Below the pieces are notes generated by a model. The model was not told the origin of the DNA and made no database searches. It saw nothing but the letters and a program-made list of their open reading frames with translations. From positions 1 to 34,734 of the forward strand of contig DXAH01000002.1 of assembly GCA_019117105.1 (NCBI GenBank): a stretch of 34,734 nucleotides of DNA, written 5' to 3'. The DNA is from Duodenibacillus intestinigallinarum. Lineage in GTDB: Bacteria > Pseudomonadota > Gammaproteobacteria > Burkholderiales > Burkholderiaceae_F. The position numbers and the translations under genes were made by a program. Of the stretch, positions 31,688 through 34,734 are shown in pieces (the first letter of the stretch is position 1; every line of letters starts with the position of its first letter).

Positions 31688-32704
31688 ATGAAAGTCTTTT
31701 ACGACAAGGACGCCGATCTTTCGCTCATCAAGGGTAAGAAGGTCGCCATCATCGGCTACGGCAGCCAGGGGCACGCACACGCCCTGAACCTGCACGATTC
31801 GGGCTGCGACGTTGTCGTCGGTCTTCGCAAGGGCGGTTCGTCCTGGGCCAAGGCTGAGAATGCCGGCCTTACCGTCAAGACCATCGAAGAAGCGACCCAA
31901 GGCGCCGATGTCGTGATGATTCTGCTGCCCGACGAATTCATCGCCGATGTGTATCACAAGCAGATCGAACCCAACATCAAGGAAGGCGCAGCCCTGGCTT
32001 TTGCCCACGGCTTTAACATCCACTACGCGCAGATCGTTCCGCGCAAGGACCTCGACGTCATCATGATCGCCCCGAAGGCTCCGGGTCACACGGTGCGCTC
32101 CACGTATGTTGCAGGTGCCGGCACGCCCATGCTCATTGCCGTCTATCAGGACAACTCCGGCAAGGCTCATGACCTGGCTCTTTCCTACGCATGCGCTGCG
32201 GGCGGCGGCCGTGCGGGCGTGCTCGAAACGACCTTCCGCGCCGAAACCGAAACCGACCTCTTCGGCGAACAGGCTGTGCTTTGCGGCGGTCTCGTCGAAC
32301 TGATCAAGACGGGCTTTGAAACGCTCGTGGAAGCCGGCTACGAACCCGAAATGGCTTACTTCGAGTGCTGCCATGAAATGAAGCTCATCGTCGACCTGAT
32401 CTACGAAGGCGGCATCGCCACGATGGACTACTCCATCTCCAACAACGCCGAATACGGCCAGTACTACACCGGCCCGAAGATCATCAATGACGAAAGCCGC
32501 AAGGCCATGAAGGAATGCCTGCGTCAGATTCAGAACGGCGAATACGCCAAGAGCTTCCTCTTGGAATGCGGTCTGAAGTATCCGACCCTTTCGGCCAACC
32601 GCCGTCTGACGAGCGAGCACGGCATTGAAGTGACCGGCGCCAAGCTGCGCGCGATGATGCCTTGGATCAGCGCTCACAAGCTCGTGGACAAGTCCAAGAA
32701 CTAA
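31688..32704 (+). CDS. ilvC: Ketol-acid reductoisomerase
   Basis: A 338-residue class I enzyme that isomerises and reduces acetolactate to dihydroxyvalerate (and the isoleucine analogue) with NADPH and Mg2+. The Rossmann motif is GYGSQGHAHALNL; the metal-binding region holds DLFGEQAVLCGG and the C-terminal all-helical domain contains ECCHEMKLIVDLIYEGG and SNNAEYG. GGGAG precedes the ATG. Third gene of the ilv operon, ended by the terminator at 32749-32788. Confidence 0.98.
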   Translation: MKVFYDKDADLSLIKGKKVAIIGYGSQGHAHALNLHDSGCDVVVGLRKGGSSWAKAENAGLTVKTIEEATQGADVVMILLPDEFIADVYHKQIEPNIKEGAALAFAHGFNIHYAQIVPRKDLDVIMIAPKAPGHTVRSTYVAGAGTPMLIAVYQDNSGKAHDLALSYACAAGGGRAGVLETTFRAETETDLFGEQAVLCGGLVELIKTGFETLVEAGYEPEMAYFECCHEMKLIVDLIYEGGIATMDYSISNNAEYGQYYTGPKIINDESRKAMKECLRQIQNGEYAKSFLLECGLKYPTLSANRRLTSEHGIEVTGAKLRAMMPWISAHKLVDKSKN

Positions 32705-32748
32705 AAATTGAGCTCTGAGGCCTTTTACGGTCTCGAGCTGCTGATCGG

Positions 32749-32788
32749 AAGCCCCGGAAAGAAGTATGTTTTCTCCGGGGCTTTTTTT
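32749..32788 (+). terminator. Rho-independent terminator of the ilv operon
   Basis: AAGCCCCGGA pairs with TCCGGGGCTT around 32749-32783, followed by seven T. It lies 45 bases after the ilvC stop. Confidence 0.92.
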
Positions 32789-32796
32789 GCCGGGTA

Positions 32797-32826
32797 GCAA
32801 AAAGTCCGCCGAAGCGGACTCTTTGC
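32797..32826 (-). terminator. Rho-independent terminator of bcsG
   Basis: AGTCCGC-CGAA-GCGGACT (32803-32820) with GCAAA/TTTGC outside; on the minus strand it is followed by TTTTTGC. It lies 23 bases after the bcsG stop. Confidence 0.85.
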
Positions 32827-32849
32827 GAGGGATGTGAAGCGGACGTCGA

Positions 32850-34502
32850 CTAATCGGCGTCGTACGGGCGCCAAGTGCCCTTGGACATCTTCAGATAGTC
32901 CTTGCCCTTGTATTCAAGCACCATGGCCTGAGCGTTTTCGCTCACCATGTGTGTCGTGGGCAGATCGTTCACAAGATCGGCCATCGGAACGGCGCCTTCG
33001 GGCTTACTGAAGTAGTTCGTTTCGATGACGCGGCCGATGAGCGTCGACAGGGCGAGGTAGCTCGTATCGGACGTAACATGCACCGGGGTCTTCGGCAGCT
33101 TGTTGAGACCGAAGAACTTCACCATCACCGGCACCTGCGTAATGCGGCGGCTCGGGATGTCGCGCAAACGCGGGGTCTGGATGCGATCGCCTCGAACGGC
33201 AGCGCCGTGTTCCGGAACGATGATGAGCATCACCTTGCGCTTACTCTTTTGCAGATCGGCGATAAAGACGTCGAGTGCATCAATAAAGGCGCGGGCGCGC
33301 GGTTCAAACTCTTCCCAACGCGACTTACCGGGCTGACGGTTGCCGTCGTGCAGGGCGATGAAGTTAAAGAGCGAGACGCTGCGCGGGTCCTTAGCCTTGT
33401 TGACGACGCTGCGCCAGTGGCGGAACACGGAAAGCGTGTCGGCAATTTCCTCGTCATTAAAGCTCACGTACTTCACAGGATAGCGGCGGCGCTCGAAGGG
33501 AGCGGTGAGGCCTGCCTGCGTGCGCATGGCGTTGAGGTAGTTGTCGTAAACGCCGCTGTGGTCGAGGAACAGGTGCTGCTTGAAGCCGAGCGAATCGAGT
33601 CGGTTCATGATCTCGCATTCGGGACGACGCGTATCGTAGAGCGCTTCGTGAGAAGGCTGACCGCAGGCGCCGTTTAACAGACGCAACGCGGCCGGGCCCG
33701 AGTACGAGGTGGCCGAATTGAAGTGATCAAAGCGGATGTTGAACTGACTGAAAGTACGGTTGTTGATCAGGTTGGCCGCAATCAGGTCGTCGGTCGAAAG
33801 CGAGCAAATGTTAAGGATCACGATGTCAAAGGGAGTGTCCTTTGGTTTGATCGAGTCCGGGAACTGCGCCACGCGGTCTTTTTCATATGCGATGAACGTC
33901 TGGTACCACTTGTCGATTTCTTCGGAAGTGACTTCTCCCTGAGCGGTACCCTTGGCGGCGGCCAAAGCCGCGGCCGTATCAGCCGGGTTGCCGACGGCGG
34001 TTTTGCCGGCGGCCGTCTGAGGCACGAGATTGCTCTGCTGAGAGGGGGCCGAACCGAAGAAGGGCGAGACCACGAGGAACAGCAGCCAGCAGCCGGTGAT
34101 GGCCGTAACACGAATGAAGTCGCGCGCGGCGTAGTAGATCAACAGGATCGCAAAGCCCGCAAAGACCATGCGCCAGTTGATGAAGTCCCAGATGAGCTGC
34201 AGGACGTAGTTCACAGAAAAGCCCGTGATGCCCGAGGCATTGGCCATGATGCTCTGCGGTCCGGGAAGCCAGCTTTCCGACCACAGAAGCGCAATGCCGC
34301 AGCCAAGCGCGATGAGCTGCTTCAAAAAGCGCATGCCCTTGGAGTTGGCGGGCAGCAGCAGGAAGCAGAAAAGGGCGATGTTGGCGAAAAGCTCAAGCCT
34401 CAGATAGCCGAGTTGGGTGAGGAAGAACTTGCAGATGAAGTAGACGTTCCATAACCCGAGGCCGCCGACCATGCGTCCGGTAAAGTTTCCGACGGATTTC
34501 AC
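32850..34502 (-). CDS. bcsG: Cellulose phosphoethanolamine transferase BcsG
   Basis: A 550-residue inner-membrane enzyme that adds phosphoethanolamine to secreted cellulose. About four or five hydrophobic helices in residues 14-150 (WNVYFICKFFLTQLGYLRL is typical) are followed by an Ala-rich linker (~155-190) and a periplasmic alkaline-phosphatase-like domain. Catalytic and zinc residues known from E. coli BcsG align: Cys233 (NICSLS), nucleophile Ser268 (NSATSYSGP), His385 (ALHDGN), Glu431/His432 (VPEHGA). The start is GTG at 34502, which overlaps the TGA of the preceding gene as GTGA, so translation is probably coupled. It implies a bcs cellulose operon extending beyond the window. Confidence 0.94.
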   Translation of the reverse strand: MKSVGNFTGRMVGGLGLWNVYFICKFFLTQLGYLRLELFANIALFCFLLLPANSKGMRFLKQLIALGCGIALLWSESWLPGPQSIMANASGITGFSVNYVLQLIWDFINWRMVFAGFAILLIYYAARDFIRVTAITGCWLLFLVVSPFFGSAPSQQSNLVPQTAAGKTAVGNPADTAAALAAAKGTAQGEVTSEEIDKWYQTFIAYEKDRVAQFPDSIKPKDTPFDIVILNICSLSTDDLIAANLINNRTFSQFNIRFDHFNSATSYSGPAALRLLNGACGQPSHEALYDTRRPECEIMNRLDSLGFKQHLFLDHSGVYDNYLNAMRTQAGLTAPFERRRYPVKYVSFNDEEIADTLSVFRHWRSVVNKAKDPRSVSLFNFIALHDGNRQPGKSRWEEFEPRARAFIDALDVFIADLQKSKRKVMLIIVPEHGAAVRGDRIQTPRLRDIPSRRITQVPVMVKFFGLNKLPKTPVHVTSDTSYLALSTLIGRVIETNYFSKPEGAVPMADLVNDLPTTHMVSENAQAMVLEYKGKDYLKMSKGTWRPYDAD

Positions 34503-34734
34503 TTGTTGGTTTCCTCAGTCGTTGCAGGAGCGCTGCTCACAGGAGCCGGTGCCGAAACGGCGGCAGGGGCGGGTGCGGCAGCAGTGGGAGCGGCCGGTGC
34601 GGCGTTGTCGGCAGGAGCCACGGGGGCAGCGGTCTGCGCCGGCAGTTGCACAGCCTTCGGAGCGTTGTCTGCAGGCGCAGGCGTCGCGTTGCCCGCGGCC
34701 TGGTTTTGCTCGGGCGCCTCTTCGGATTCTTCCT
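34499..34734 (-). CDS. 3' end of the gene before bcsG, Ala/Pro-rich tail (partial)
   Basis: An open frame enters from the window edge and ends at TGA 34499-34501, overlapping the bcsG start by four bases. The visible 77 residues begin EESEEAPEQNQAAGNATP and are nearly all Ala, Pro, Thr, Val, Gln and Glu, ending ATTEETNK. In enterobacteria the gene just before bcsG is bcsF, a short single-span protein without such a tail; this could be a BcsF-like protein with a long disordered extension or a different bcs component. The start and any domain lie outside the window, so no name is given. Confidence 0.7.
   Translation of the reverse strand, partial: EESEEAPEQNQAAGNATPAPADNAPKAVQLPAQTAAPVAPADNAAPAAPTAAAPAPAAVSAPAPVSSAPATTEETNK

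Noticed and set aside
29317..32800. Minus-strand open frames of 584 and 376 codons opposite the ilv operon
   Set aside because: Antisense to well-supported ilvB and ilvC genes; no recognisable domains.

Overview
The window looks like chromosome from a gut-type betaproteobacterium, most likely a member of the Sutterellaceae (Burkholderiales). This is inferred from gene content, moderate-to-high GC, many twin-arginine (Tat) type signal peptides and FNR-type anaerobic operator sequences. No rRNA, tRNA or CRISPR array was found, and no 16S marker is present, so the taxonomic call is tentative.

Layout. 1-3.4 kb: the 3' remnant of an IS3-type transposase, a short-chain dehydrogenase, a LysR regulator, and a divergently transcribed aldo/keto reductase with an export signal. 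3.4-4.9 kb: three tandem paralogous exported proteins of unknown function, each with a Tat-like signal, a small conserved core and a Pro/Gly-rich tail; the first carries an in-frame amber codon. 5.0-10.6 kb: a 1630-residue exonuclease-RecQ-UvrD fusion helicase and a LOG-type protein. 10.9-13.3 kb: a mitochondrial-type aconitase with a Tat-like signal peptide. 13.7-14.4 kb: a decayed DUF234-type ATPase. 14.5-18.1 kb: rpe and lysC leftward, then a DSD1-family D-amino-acid PLP enzyme rightward. 18.1-20.6 kb: trpE-trpG behind a leader that appears to encode a Trp-rich leader peptide. 20.7-25.0 kb: a long-chain acyl-CoA synthetase, an unknown six-span membrane protein, a 544-bp intergenic region with a perfect FNR box, and a TrmH/SpoU rRNA methyltransferase. 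25.0-28.9 kb: an orphan amino-acid binding protein and two NSS-family sodium symporters. 29.4-32.7 kb: the ilvB-ilvN-ilvC operon. 32.8-34.7 kb: bcsG (cellulose phosphoethanolamine transferase) and the Ala/Pro-rich end of the gene before it.

How it fits together. Most genes are biosynthetic housekeeping (branched-chain amino acids, tryptophan, the aspartate family, pentose phosphate), with amino-acid uptake and envelope functions. Rho-independent terminators sit at most convergent boundaries and delimit the transcription units well. The most unusual items are the apparently exported aconitase, the three-gene exported Pro/Gly-tail family with its nonsense codon, the triple-domain helicase, the candidate trp leader peptide, and an FNR box followed by hairpins that could mark a small RNA. 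I do not see a clearly new multi-gene defence or mobile system.
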